IMG/VR virus record: IMGVR_UViG_3300005663_003099 | Location: 1 to 31,543 of that record | Strand: one strand, 5' to 3' | Length of the DNA stretch: 31,543 nucleotides | Source: a virus | Part shown: positions 14,976 through 21,279 of the stretch, in pieces | Layout of the letters: every line of letters starts with the position of its first letter | Numbering within the stretch: the stretch's first letter is position 1 | The notes under the pieces: model-generated | Database searches by the model: none | Seen by the model: the letters and a program-made list of their open reading frames with translations, nothing else | What the model was told of the DNA's origin: nothing | Position numbers and translations under genes: made by a program

Positions 14976-15349
14976 GGCTTCACTCCAAGGCGTTGCTTGG
15001 CGAGTTCAAATCGCGCCTGATCGTTCGCGTTTAAATGGTTGCCACGCATCAGCGAGTTCAAGGCAATGTGATAAACGATTTGCTCATGCTTTATTGCTGC
15101 TTTGCTCGGGCCTCTGCGCTCTTTCTTGTCGCCGGGGAATAGGTCGCCTAGATCCATTTCGAGCGCTGCGGTGATCTGGTGAATCGTGCAGCCGGCCCAG
15201 CAGTGCAACAGAACCTTGCCGTCTTCCGCTTCGGATATCGCCAGGCTTGGGTCCTTGTCGTCATGGGCAGGGCAGCAGGCTTTCCATTTGTTCGGGCCGC
15301 TGGCCTTGACTTTGTCCAGTTGGATTAGGATTCGGTCGATAGGCATCAT
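14972..15349 (-). CDS. CHC2 zinc-finger primase-like protein
   Basis: 125 residues containing only a DnaG-type zinc-binding domain: C26-x2-H29 in Cys-Pro-Ala-His-Asp, then C50 and C54 in His-Cys-Trp-Ala-Gly-Cys. It lacks the TOPRIM catalytic domain of DnaG and T7 gp4. Phages with RepA-like helicases often carry such truncated primase genes, where the finger may bind template DNA and the host DnaG or another protein supplies catalysis. It overlaps both neighbours by four bases. Confidence 0.85.
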   Translation of the reverse strand: MMPIDRILIQLDKVKASGPNKWKACCPAHDDKDPSLAISEAEDGKVLLHCWAGCTIHQITAALEMDLGDLFPGDKKERRGPSKAAIKHEQIVYHIALNSLMRGNHLNANDQARFELAKQRLGVKP

Positions 15350-15606
15350 GCCGCTTCTCCGGTGTGGTCGGAGGTGCGGCGGTGTAGAAATTCGGCCAGG
15401 TCAGTGACGCGATAGCGAACCAGACGCCCGACCTTACGGAAGGGGAGGTTATAGCGACCAGTGGAGCGCCAAACGGACAACGTAGATGCTTTGACGCCTA
15501 GAGCAAGAGCGGCTTGCTTGTCATCAATTTGGGCGGGAGGGTTCTGCGGGTCGTAGCCAAGTGCCGCGGCAATTTCGGCTTTGATTGTTTCGATGTTGGT
15601 GTGCAT
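15346..15606 (-). CDS. AlpA/excisionase-like helix-turn-helix protein
   Basis: 86 residues. The core Gln-Ala-Ala-Leu-Ala-Leu-Gly-Val-Lys-Ala-Ser-Thr-Leu-Ser-Val-Trp-Arg is a MerR/HTH_17-type recognition unit. It is followed by the beta wing Phe-Arg-Lys-Val-Gly-Arg-Leu-Val-Arg-Tyr and a Leu-Ala-Glu-Phe-Leu helix. Proteins of this type activate integrase or early genes (AlpA) or act as excisionases. It heads the replication gene string, and its upstream gap holds an unusual repeat/dyad structure (15673-15734) that is its most likely DNA target or control site. Confidence 0.85.
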   Translation of the reverse strand: MHTNIETIKAEIAAALGYDPQNPPAQIDDKQAALALGVKASTLSVWRSTGRYNLPFRKVGRLVRYRVTDLAEFLHRRTSDHTGEAA

Positions 15607-15672
15607 TGGTAAAGCCTCGTCGGGTTAGAAGTGACGAGGCCATCTTGTGTAATGCAGCAGTTCTTAAAAATT

Positions 15673-15734
15673 CCCGACACGTAACGGAAATGAGGTTATC
15701 CGTTACGCAATTGAGGTTATCCGTTACAGTCGGG
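15673..15734. promoter_or_regulatory. Dyad with nested 21-bp-spaced direct repeats upstream of the AlpA-like gene
   Basis: TGAGGTTATCCGTTAC occurs twice in direct orientation (15691-15706, 15712-15727), 21 bases apart. An inverted GTAACGGA lies at 15681-15688. Outer arms CCCGAC (15673-15678) and GTCGGG (15729-15734) extend the pairing of GTAACGGA with the last TCCGTTAC to 14 base pairs around a 1-2 base bulge. The structure lies in the AlpA-like gene's upstream region and covers the stop codon of the gene before it. A regulator-binding or origin function is likely. Confidence 0.7.
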
Positions 15735-16469
15735 AGGGTTTAGGAGGCCGACCGCCTTTGCGCGCAAAGCTGGGTGCGACTGGCTTTATCCAGTCCCTAA
15801 CGCGGTCTTTCTCCGGCAGCACTTTCGCAAATCCTTCCTCATACATCCTGCTATAGACTTCCTCTGTCATTGATCCAATTCGCATCGTTGCGTATTCAGC
15901 GGACCGCCATAGGTCGGTAGCTATCGCCTGCGCTCGCTCAACCTTGGAATCATGGGCACTGTGCATCTTCACCAGTGATCTCTTGTGACCGCTCTGACGC
16001 TCGTGGATGGCAAGCGTTGTGCTTTTAACGACTGCGTAGCTTGCGCTTAGAAGCTCCCGCATTATGTCGCGCGTAATTTCTGCTGCTTTCGGAAAATCCG
16101 ATTCGACCTCTTCTAACATGAGAAACGCCAGGGTCACCCTCAAAGAGGCATCCGCCATGGTTTGCAAGTCTGCGGCCAGGCTCGTGGTTGCCATGGCGAG
16201 GAGATATTCAGGCTGGTTGAGCAGACGATCAATTTTGCTCTTCGCCTCCGGGTCAGCGACCGGGTTGCTAGCCTTGACTGCCTCCCATGTCTGCGGGTCT
16301 CGCATCCGATCGGCGACGGCGAGACCGGTTGCTGAAGGGTAATCATGTCGGAGTCTGCGGGATTGGACACTCGTTCGATCTCGTCCATAAACCGGGCCGG
16401 CAACCACTCTCTAAGGTTTTCCTTGCTTCGCGGCAGAATGTCGCTGAGCAACTCCTTCATATCGTCCAT
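15724..16469 (-). pseudogene. Phage early gene interrupted by a frameshift
   Basis: The best start is ATG 16469, with AGGAGG at 7-base spacing. Its frame reads plausible protein (Met-Asp-Asp-Met-Lys-Glu-Leu-Leu-Ser-Asp) for about 45 codons, then turns into Arg/Ser-rich nonsense and stops at 16140. Plausible protein continues one base back in frame from about 16330 (Leu-Ala-Val-Ala-Asp-Arg-Met-Arg-Asp-Pro-Gln-Thr-Trp) to the stop at 15724. The rejoined product would be about 247 residues: helical, ending in a basic Lys-Gly-Gly-Arg-Pro-Pro-Lys tail. A one-base deletion or a sequencing error near 16325-16345 explains this. A 227-residue ORF from GTG 16407 is the alternative if both frames are used. 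Family unknown. Confidence 0.6.
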
Positions 16470-16568
16470 AACGATGCCTCCTCAGGCAACCTACATTAAA
16501 TCGACCAGCCAGGCGGGGTAGGTGGCCCGCTTTTCGCCCCGTCGGGCTAGACTGGTCAAACTCGGTTA

Positions 16569-16877
16569 TCAGGCGTTGATGCCGCGCTCCTTTAACGCCT
16601 GGTGCACGGCGTCAACCACCGCCTTGGCACTCTCCAGCGTGTGATGGACGAGCCAGGCGTTATTGTCTACCAGAGGCTCCCCCATGCCGGCCGCATTAAC
16701 TGGAGTTAGCGCCGTGTCGAGCATATCGGATGCTGTTTGCAATGCGTCAGTAATGTCGACGCCAACATTCACGGTAAAGAGGCGCTGCTGTTTTTCCACC
16801 CATCCTGTATTACAGAATGCCGTCCCCTCGTCGGTCTTGATTGAAGTCGGGGCGAGCCCCTGCACGATCGCGTTCAT
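16569..16877 (-). CDS. DUF3077-like small protein
   Basis: 102 residues. The pattern Phe-X-Val-Asn-Val-Gly-Val-Asp-Ile-Thr-Asp-Ala-Leu-Gln-Thr-Ala-Ser-Asp-Met-Leu and the later Trp-Leu-Val-His-His-Thr-Leu-Glu-Ser-Ala-Lys-Ala fit DUF3077, a family known mainly from Pseudomonas and its phages. Function is unknown. It is translationally coupled (ATGA overlap) to the 85-residue gene upstream. The gap to the next gene (16470-16568) contains GC-rich pairing segments, including GACCAG/CTGGTC arms, but no ORF I can support. Confidence 0.7.
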   Translation of the reverse strand: MNAIVQGLAPTSIKTDEGTAFCNTGWVEKQQRLFTVNVGVDITDALQTASDMLDTALTPVNAAGMGEPLVDNNAWLVHHTLESAKAVVDAVHQALKERGINA

Positions 16878-17131
16878 GGACGTTGCTCCGAAAGGCCGTG
16901 CTTCTCGCTGATTTCCCGGGCGTAGCCTTCGAACAGGCTCACCTGGTGCTCAGCGACGTATTGCATTACGCCTGCGAGGTCTTTCGCTCGAAGCGGGAAC
17001 CCGTCCCGGATGGCTGACTGGATGGCGGCGGCCAGCGATTCCGTCCATGAGGCGTACTCAACGGCGACGGTTGCCTGGTCGTGCATTTCATCGGGGTCAA
17101 TCGGGGTTGCTACGTTCACTTGTGCTGTCAT
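16874..17131 (-). CDS. Small phage early protein, unknown function
   Basis: 85 residues with AGGAG at 9-base spacing before the ATG. It is mainly alpha-helical and acidic at the start (Asp-Pro-Asp-Glu-Met-His-Asp-Gln). The middle contains Asp-Gly-Phe-Pro-Leu-Arg-Ala-Lys-Asp-Leu-Ala-Gly-Val. It forms a two-gene unit with the DUF3077-like gene. No recognised domain. Confidence 0.65.
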   Translation of the reverse strand: MTAQVNVATPIDPDEMHDQATVAVEYASWTESLAAAIQSAIRDGFPLRAKDLAGVMQYVAEHQVSLFEGYAREISEKHGLSEQRP

Positions 17132-17251
17132 GGGTACTGCTCCTTGTGCGCGGCCCCTGATCCCCTCCCCAGGTTCGCGGGCGGCCGCTGATGTGATGTT
17201 GTTATCGTGTTGCGTGTCAGTTTTCTTGAATCCGTTCGTCGCCCGGATCCC

Positions 17252-17614
17252 TTACAGCTTGACGTAGATCGCTTTGTTTCCCGAGGTGCGGTCGACCCAG
17301 TTAGCTATGCCTTGTGACTCAACCAGCTTGCGAAATCGTTTACCCAGCGACTTACGCTCTCCACCGGTCATGCCGTCCCAGCTTTCTTGATCAATGACAT
17401 CGTCCAACGAGAATTGCTTTCCGGATTCGATGAGAGAAATTCCTTCGACAGCTGCAACCAATACGTTATCGACCAACGTGCTTTCGGCTATCGGCTGGTG
17501 AAGAGCTTCGCGCAGAAGCTCATCGATCAGCGCTTCAGTAGTGGTGTTTGTCTCAACGGCACGTGCGGTCAAGGCGGCAACCAGATCGTCTTGCATATTG
17601 ATTTGGATTTGCAT
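17252..17614 (-). CDS. Ribbon-helix-helix-like N-terminus with DUF1413-like C-terminus
   Basis: 120 residues from the ATG at 17614, chosen because AGGAG lies 9 bases upstream; an in-frame start at 17653 has no such support. Residues 1-40 look like a ribbon-helix-helix unit, with the strand Met-Gln-Ile-Gln-Ile-Asn and helices holding Ala-Leu-Ile-Asp-Glu-Leu-Leu. Residues 75-120 match the DUF1413 style: Phe-Ser-Leu-Asp-Asp-Val, Trp-Asp-X-Met-X4-Arg-Lys-Ser-Leu-Gly-Lys-Arg-Phe. A small DNA-binding regulator is plausible, and this is the nearest thing to a repressor in the early region. Confidence 0.7.
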   Translation of the reverse strand: MQIQINMQDDLVAALTARAVETNTTTEALIDELLREALHQPIAESTLVDNVLVAAVEGISLIESGKQFSLDDVIDQESWDGMTGGERKSLGKRFRKLVESQGIANWVDRTSGNKAIYVKL

Positions 17615-17728
17615 GGTGATGTCTCCTGTGTAGTGAGATTGCAATTTACTCATCTAATTACATGAGTGCAACACCTTTTCATGATAATCGATAAAAGATT
17701 AGCAAGGTTCAATTAACCTCCGAGGCGG

Positions 17729-18355
17729 TTAACCTGCTTTGATCCACGCCTTAACTTGGCGCTGAGCAACAAGAAAGCTGGTGCCCCGGCCTTTGCGACT
17801 AGCGACGAAAGCCTCAACGTCTGCTAGCGCCGTGTTCTTCAGCTTGCAACGGTTGAAATAGGCTCGAAGTTTTTGGCTAGAGCCTCCGGGCTCCGAGGTC
17901 GCCCAATAAAGGACATGTACCAGCGCGCCAGTATGCTTGCCTTCCAGACGTAGAGCGTTCGCAAGAGACAGGCTGACGCTCGCATCGAGGCCGGCAGCCT
18001 CCTTAGCCGAGAATCCGGACCGATGCGCGTGCTGCATGTAAAGGTGCTTTTGATCGTGGTAACGAGCCCAAGCTTCATCGAAGCGGCTGGCCTTCACGGC
18101 GGCGCTAGCGGCTCTGCCTGCTTCAGCCGCCAGCCCGAGATAGTCGGTACTATCGCGAGCTTCTAAGCGGTCCACGATTTGCTGAAGCGCTACGGGGTCA
18201 GACGGAAGGGTGATAGTCGCCGCACGTATTGGTTTCTGTAACGCAGCCACAGGAGGGGGCGAAGGCGTCTGGGATGCGCGGCGGCTGACGGGCTTGTTAG
18301 AAACGAGCCGCTTTCGGAGGCGCAGCAGGGCTTTGATAAGGGAGAGGAGTGGCAT
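17729..18355 (-). CDS. Unknown protein beside the integrase
   Basis: 208 residues. It begins with a basic, weakly hydrophobic helix (Leu-Leu-Ser-Leu-Ile-Lys-Ala-Leu-Leu-Arg-Leu-Arg-Lys-Arg), then a Pro/Ser/Thr-rich linker near 25-40. A helical domain with Ala-rich repeats, possibly TPR-like (Ala-Arg-Tyr-His-Asp-Gln-Lys), follows. It starts 29 bases after the integrase stop with a poor ribosome site, so it is probably translated at a low level. Such integrase-linked genes are often lysogenic-conversion cargo. Function unknown. Confidence 0.65.
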   Translation of the reverse strand: MPLLSLIKALLRLRKRLVSNKPVSRRASQTPSPPPVAALQKPIRAATITLPSDPVALQQIVDRLEARDSTDYLGLAAEAGRAASAAVKASRFDEAWARYHDQKHLYMQHAHRSGFSAKEAAGLDASVSLSLANALRLEGKHTGALVHVLYWATSEPGGSSQKLRAYFNRCKLKNTALADVEAFVASRKGRGTSFLVAQRQVKAWIKAG

Positions 18356-18384
18356 GGGCCGTCCGTGGCGAGTCTAGATATGGA

Positions 18385-19635
18385 TCAAGTGTCTGACTGG
18401 GCGTCACAGGTGTCAACGGTCTTGGCGCCCATGGCAGCAGTAATCTTATTGAGTACGTCGCGCACCGGATCGTTTTCAAGGTGGGCGTAGCGCTGCGTCG
18501 TGATGGTCGTGGTATGTCCTAGCAGCTTGCCTACCATCGGCAGGCTGACGCCCTGGCCAACTAGCCAACTAGCAGTTGTATGCCTCAGATCATGTATACG
18601 GACGTCCGGCACAGCTTCCATCTTTGACGCCTTCGCGTAGATAGCCAGTACGTCTTTCCATGCCGCGTAAATATCGCTGATATGGCTGTTGCCATTCGCA
18701 GAGGGGAATACCCAATTTGGATTCAGCCCCGTTCGCCGGTTCAAAACTTCCATTGCAGCCGGCACAAGCGGAATCGTGTGGATACGCTTGTTCTTATGGT
18801 GGGCGCTTCCGATGGTCCAGGCGGCGGCAGTAAGGTCGAGCTGGTCCCATCGCATAGCCTTTACGTTTCCCGATCTAGCGCCGGTATAAAGGCAGAGCCG
18901 GACAACGTCCGCGGCATTCTGATTGCTGATCGAATCCACGGCTTTGAACAAGGCGGGCATCTGCTCCGGCCTGATCCACTCTTCGCGGGCAGCTTCATAG
19001 TTATCTTTAAGGGTCGTCCAGGGGTTACGGATGTTCAGATTATGGTGCTTTATGACGTGGTTCCACATTGCCCGCGCCAGACGCTTCACATGGTTGGCCT
19101 CAACCGGGCCGCTAGCGACCGTAACGCCGCTGAATATCTTGCTGGCGACTGGCGCGGTTATCTCGCTGACGCGGCGTTTGGCGCGGTCCTTTAAATGACA
19201 ATCATAAAGGCGCTGATCTTTTTTCCAGCTCCGTTTGATGGGCTTATCTGGGTTCGGGCCGACGGCGCGTTCAGACTTCCAGATTGCCCATATGTCGCCC
19301 ACGGTCATTTCATCTTTTCGAGTCAGTGAGGCGGCGCGGACACTTTCACCTGCATTTAATACGCGTAACTTTTCGCGCGCAGCAGAGGACGCTTGTTCGA
19401 CGGTCAACCCGTCTGATCCACCGGTAAAGGCTCCCAGCCGAATAAACTCTGTATTACCGCTTCGGCCCATACCGGCAACGCGGCGAATCACATAGAAAGT
19501 TTTGGTTCCTGCAGGAGTGACGCACAAGGCCAGACCGGCCGTTTTTGCATCCCGGTACCAGGCACGCTTATCAGTCGGCGCGATTGCAGTCAAAGCGGTT
19601 TTTGTGAAGCGCAGGGACGTTTCCTTGCCGGCCAT
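18385..19635 (-). CDS. int: Tyrosine integrase of the prophage
   Basis: 416 residues from ATG 19635, with GAGG upstream; an in-frame TTG at 19662 is less likely. The N-terminal 100 residues form the arm-binding domain seen in P4-like integrases (Gly-Leu-Ala-Leu-Cys-Val-Thr-Pro-Ala-Gly-Thr-Lys-Thr-Phe-Tyr). Residues 110-210 are the SAM-like core-binding domain. The catalytic set is complete: R254 (Thr-Gly-Ala-Arg-Ser-Gly), a Lys at 281 or 283, H348 and R351 (His-Asp-Leu-Arg-His-Thr), H374 and nucleophile Y383. Its start faces the tRNA-derived att site about 150 bp away, with arm-type repeats between. It drives integration and, with a directionality factor, excision. Confidence 0.95.
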   Translation of the reverse strand: MAGKETSLRFTKTALTAIAPTDKRAWYRDAKTAGLALCVTPAGTKTFYVIRRVAGMGRSGNTEFIRLGAFTGGSDGLTVEQASSAAREKLRVLNAGESVRAASLTRKDEMTVGDIWAIWKSERAVGPNPDKPIKRSWKKDQRLYDCHLKDRAKRRVSEITAPVASKIFSGVTVASGPVEANHVKRLARAMWNHVIKHHNLNIRNPWTTLKDNYEAAREEWIRPEQMPALFKAVDSISNQNAADVVRLCLYTGARSGNVKAMRWDQLDLTAAAWTIGSAHHKNKRIHTIPLVPAAMEVLNRRTGLNPNWVFPSANGNSHISDIYAAWKDVLAIYAKASKMEAVPDVRIHDLRHTTASWLVGQGVSLPMVGKLLGHTTTITTQRYAHLENDPVRDVLNKITAAMGAKTVDTCDAQSDT

Positions 19636-19783
19636 CTTTTTAATCCCTCGGTTAGCCGTCAATCACCGGTCAATCACATTTGGTTAAAACCGGTAATAAC
19701 TGGTAAAGCGAGAATATGCCTGAAAGCCAGTAAATACAAGGGTTTGTGGTGTTTGGTAAAAATTGGTAAATCGATAATAAAGA
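19636..19783. repeat. Integrase arm-type repeat region next to att
   Basis: GTCAATCAC occurs twice, 11 bases apart (19658-19666, 19669-19677). A TGGTAAA-type repeat follows: a CGGTAA variant (19691-19696), CTGGTAAA (19700-19707) and TTGGTAAA twice, 10 bases apart (19753-19760, 19763-19770). Helical phasing and position between int and the core site fit integrase and excisionase arm sites. No gene is visible from 19636 to 19950. The int promoter must also lie here. Confidence 0.6.
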
Positions 19784-19840
19784 GACTTAAAATCCCTCGG
19801 GGGTAACCCCGTGCCGGTTCGATTCCGGCTCCGGGCACCA
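19784..19840 (+). other. Attachment site: 3' fragment of tRNA-Leu (anticodon UAA)
   Basis: The sequence matches the 3' two-thirds of a tRNA-Leu: anticodon loop CTTAAAA and the 3' anticodon arm TCCC, then a long variable arm (CTCGGGGGTAACCCCGTG). The T arm is GCCGG-TTCGATT-CCGGC, and the acceptor half ends in CACCA. The 5' half is absent: upstream bases do not form the GCCCGG acceptor or D arm. It is therefore a core att repeat left by integration, with the intact tRNA gene expected at the other prophage end, left of this window. Confidence 0.85.
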
Positions 19841-19908
19841 TCTAGAACAAGCCTTCCAACCCTTTTTACACAATAACCTGCTCATGCAAGTTTGAAGTAA
19901 AATACCCC

Positions 19909-19932
19909 GCGAACCGTCCAGCGAACTGTCTG
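19909..19932 (+). repeat. Tandem 12-bp repeat upstream of the first block 2 gene
   Basis: GCGAACCGTCCA is followed directly by GCGAACTGTCTG (10 of 12 identical). It ends 18 bases before the start of the gene at 19951. A similar 12-base-spaced pair of CGAACCGT lies at 24573-24592. This may be a regulator site. Confidence 0.45.
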
Positions 19933-19950
19933 AGCGAGCGCACCTTTCCC

Positions 19951-20445
19951 ATGAATATCAACGAAACCGAATTAGCCAAGGCGCGGGCCGCTTGGAACGC
20001 TTGCCTCCAGCAGGAGCACGACGCCCAGCAGTTGCAAGAGCGGTTAGTGACGATTCGGGATAAGCTCCAGCCTGCCTTTGAGCGAATTGAATCCGCATGG
20101 TCCCAGCTACGCGCTGATGAAGAACTACGGGAAGTTCTAGGCGATCAGGTGGCGTGGCTAACCGATAACGTCCATGGCGCTGGCCCAGTTGAGCCGGCTC
20201 TAGAGACCCTTCGACACCTCGCCACACTGACCGCGTTCACACCCGGACGAACTGGCCGAGGCCACCACTCGGGCGTCAGTCTTGAGGCTATCCGTGCGGT
20301 TGCCCGTACCCTGGGCCTACGCAGCTACGGCAGTAGTCAGCGGACTAAGCCTCTTCCTGATGAACGCACGCTGCTCACCGTCTGCAAGACCTTTGATGGA
20401 CGTGTCTCTGCGGCCAACGTCCGCAACGCTCTTAAGACCCCGTAA
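19951..20445 (+). CDS. Unknown protein, coiled-coil N-terminus
   Basis: 164 residues, the first gene after the att site. Residues 5-60 are a long charged helix (Ala-Arg-Ala-Ala-Trp-Asn-Ala, Gln-Gln-Leu-Gln-Glu-Arg-Leu), probably coiled coil. The C-terminal 60 residues are basic, with Gly-Val-Ser-Leu-Glu-Ala-Ile-Arg-Ala-Val-Ala-Arg, and could hold a small DNA-binding helix pair. The ribosome site is weak. A 15-bp palindrome (20470-20484) follows the stop. No family recognised. Confidence 0.6.
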   Translation: MNINETELAKARAAWNACLQQEHDAQQLQERLVTIRDKLQPAFERIESAWSQLRADEELREVLGDQVAWLTDNVHGAGPVEPALETLRHLATLTAFTPGRTGRGHHSGVSLEAIRAVARTLGLRSYGSSQRTKPLPDERTLLTVCKTFDGRVSAANVRNALKTP

Positions 20446-20469
20446 ATAGCTTTCGAAAATAACGTTCAT

Positions 20470-20484
20470 TGGCGGGTCCCGCCA
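20470..20484. repeat. 15-bp palindrome
   Basis: TGGCGGG-T-CCCGCCA, perfect 7-bp arms about a single central base, in the gap after the 19951 gene. No T-run follows, so an operator is as likely as a weak terminator. Confidence 0.45.
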
Positions 20485-20518
20485 CGCGGCGTCGTTTCTG
20501 CGAAAGTTTGCTCCATAC

Positions 20519-20539
20519 GAGGCAGCGCGGTGCTGCCTC
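20519..20539 (+). repeat. Leader hairpin just upstream of the 20558 gene
   Basis: GAGGCAGC and GCTGCCTC form a perfect 8-bp stem with a 5-base loop, six bases before the AGGAG ribosome site of the next gene. It may stabilise the mRNA end or limit ribosome access. Confidence 0.5.
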
Positions 20540-20557
20540 GATCATCAGGAGCACAAC

Positions 20558-20935
20558 ATGGATATTCACGAACGATTGAATAATCTTGAGAATGACATGA
20601 AGAGCATTCTTAGTGTTGCCAAGAGCTTCGTATTGGATGCGGAGCCTTCGCTTCGCTTCGGTGCGTGGCAAACTTGGACAGAGAACGACTTACGGTATCC
20701 GCTGCAGGGCTTAACTGAGGCCTGTTGGGGAGAATGCGGCGAAACACTGGCAGCCGACGCACTTACCCTCGTTCGTGATTTGGAGTTTGAATGTGTGCCC
20801 CAAGATCGAACCGTGTTTTTGACTATCCAAACGTTCGCTGACAAGCTGTCCGACCTCGGGGAGTCGGAGGATGCTCGTGCATTGGCGAAGCTGATTTTGA
20901 GTGCGCTAGATGCTTTCCCCCGGGTGACGCACTAA
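20558..20935 (+). CDS. Unknown 125-residue protein of block 2
   Basis: The ATG is preceded by AGGAG at 6-base spacing. The protein is acidic and helical: Met-Asp-Ile-His-Glu-Arg-Leu-Asn-Asn-Leu-Glu-Asn-Asp-Met-Lys at the start, and a Leu/Ala-rich C-terminal helix. The mid-region holds Phe-Gly-Ala-Trp-Gln-Thr-Trp-Thr-Glu-Asn-Asp-Leu and two Cys. No membrane segment. It sits ahead of the noncoding control region of the primase operon. Function unknown. Confidence 0.65.
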   Translation: MDIHERLNNLENDMKSILSVAKSFVLDAEPSLRFGAWQTWTENDLRYPLQGLTEACWGECGETLAADALTLVRDLEFECVPQDRTVFLTIQTFADKLSDLGESEDARALAKLILSALDAFPRVTH

Positions 20936-21279
20936 CCCAGAGTTACCACTCCGGCCCGGTCTAGCAGGCGCTGCGCCTGCTGGGCTGGTCTGCGAGCCGT
21001 AAGACAGACCGTGCCCTCTCTCAGGAAACGGGATGTAAGTGTCACGAGTCATGCGTTGCCCGTTGCGGTGGGAGCGTAGATGTCGGAGGATTGAAAGCGT
21101 TAGCGAGAGCGTGCCTGAATCGACAGGACGAACCAGGACGGCCTACGGAGGGCAGTCCAGTAGCGGTGGCAGTCCGCAGCTAACAAGCGAACCCTGTTCC
21201 GCCGAGCTGGGTTCCATGCTTCGCCAGCAGTGTCCTGGGCGCTTCCGAATCTTGGCGATATCAGATTCGGAAAATTGTT
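20936..21279. promoter_or_regulatory. 344-base noncoding control region with strong pairing potential
   Basis: No convincing ORF. A near-perfect palindrome AGCAGGCGCTGCGCCTGCT lies near 20963, followed by GGTCTG/CAGACC arms (about 20986-21010). A repeated GGCAGTCC follows (21151-21158, 21168-21175), and a 30-bp dyad closes the region before the HTH gene. P4-like satellites keep an immunity RNA and early promoters in the matching place upstream of their primase gene, so a structured RNA is plausible. I do not recognise a known family. Confidence 0.45.
21243..21272. promoter_or_regulatory. Perfect 10+10 bp dyad before the AlpA-like gene
   Basis: TTCCGAATCT (21243-21252) and AGATTCGGAA (21263-21272) are perfect inverted repeats around a 10-base spacer. 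The centres of the half-sites are two helical turns apart, as for a dimeric HTH protein. It ends 7 bases before the ATG, so a bound protein or the RNA hairpin could block initiation. Confidence 0.7.

Noticed and set aside
17252-17614. Antitoxin of a toxin-antitoxin pair
   Set aside because: The N-terminus looks like ribbon-helix-helix, but no toxin gene is adjacent and the C-terminus resembles DUF1413, so a plain regulator is the safer call.
19755-19840. Complete tRNA-Leu gene
   Set aside because: Only the anticodon loop to CCA part fits. The acceptor 5' strand, D arm and 5' anticodon stem are missing, so it is an att fragment.
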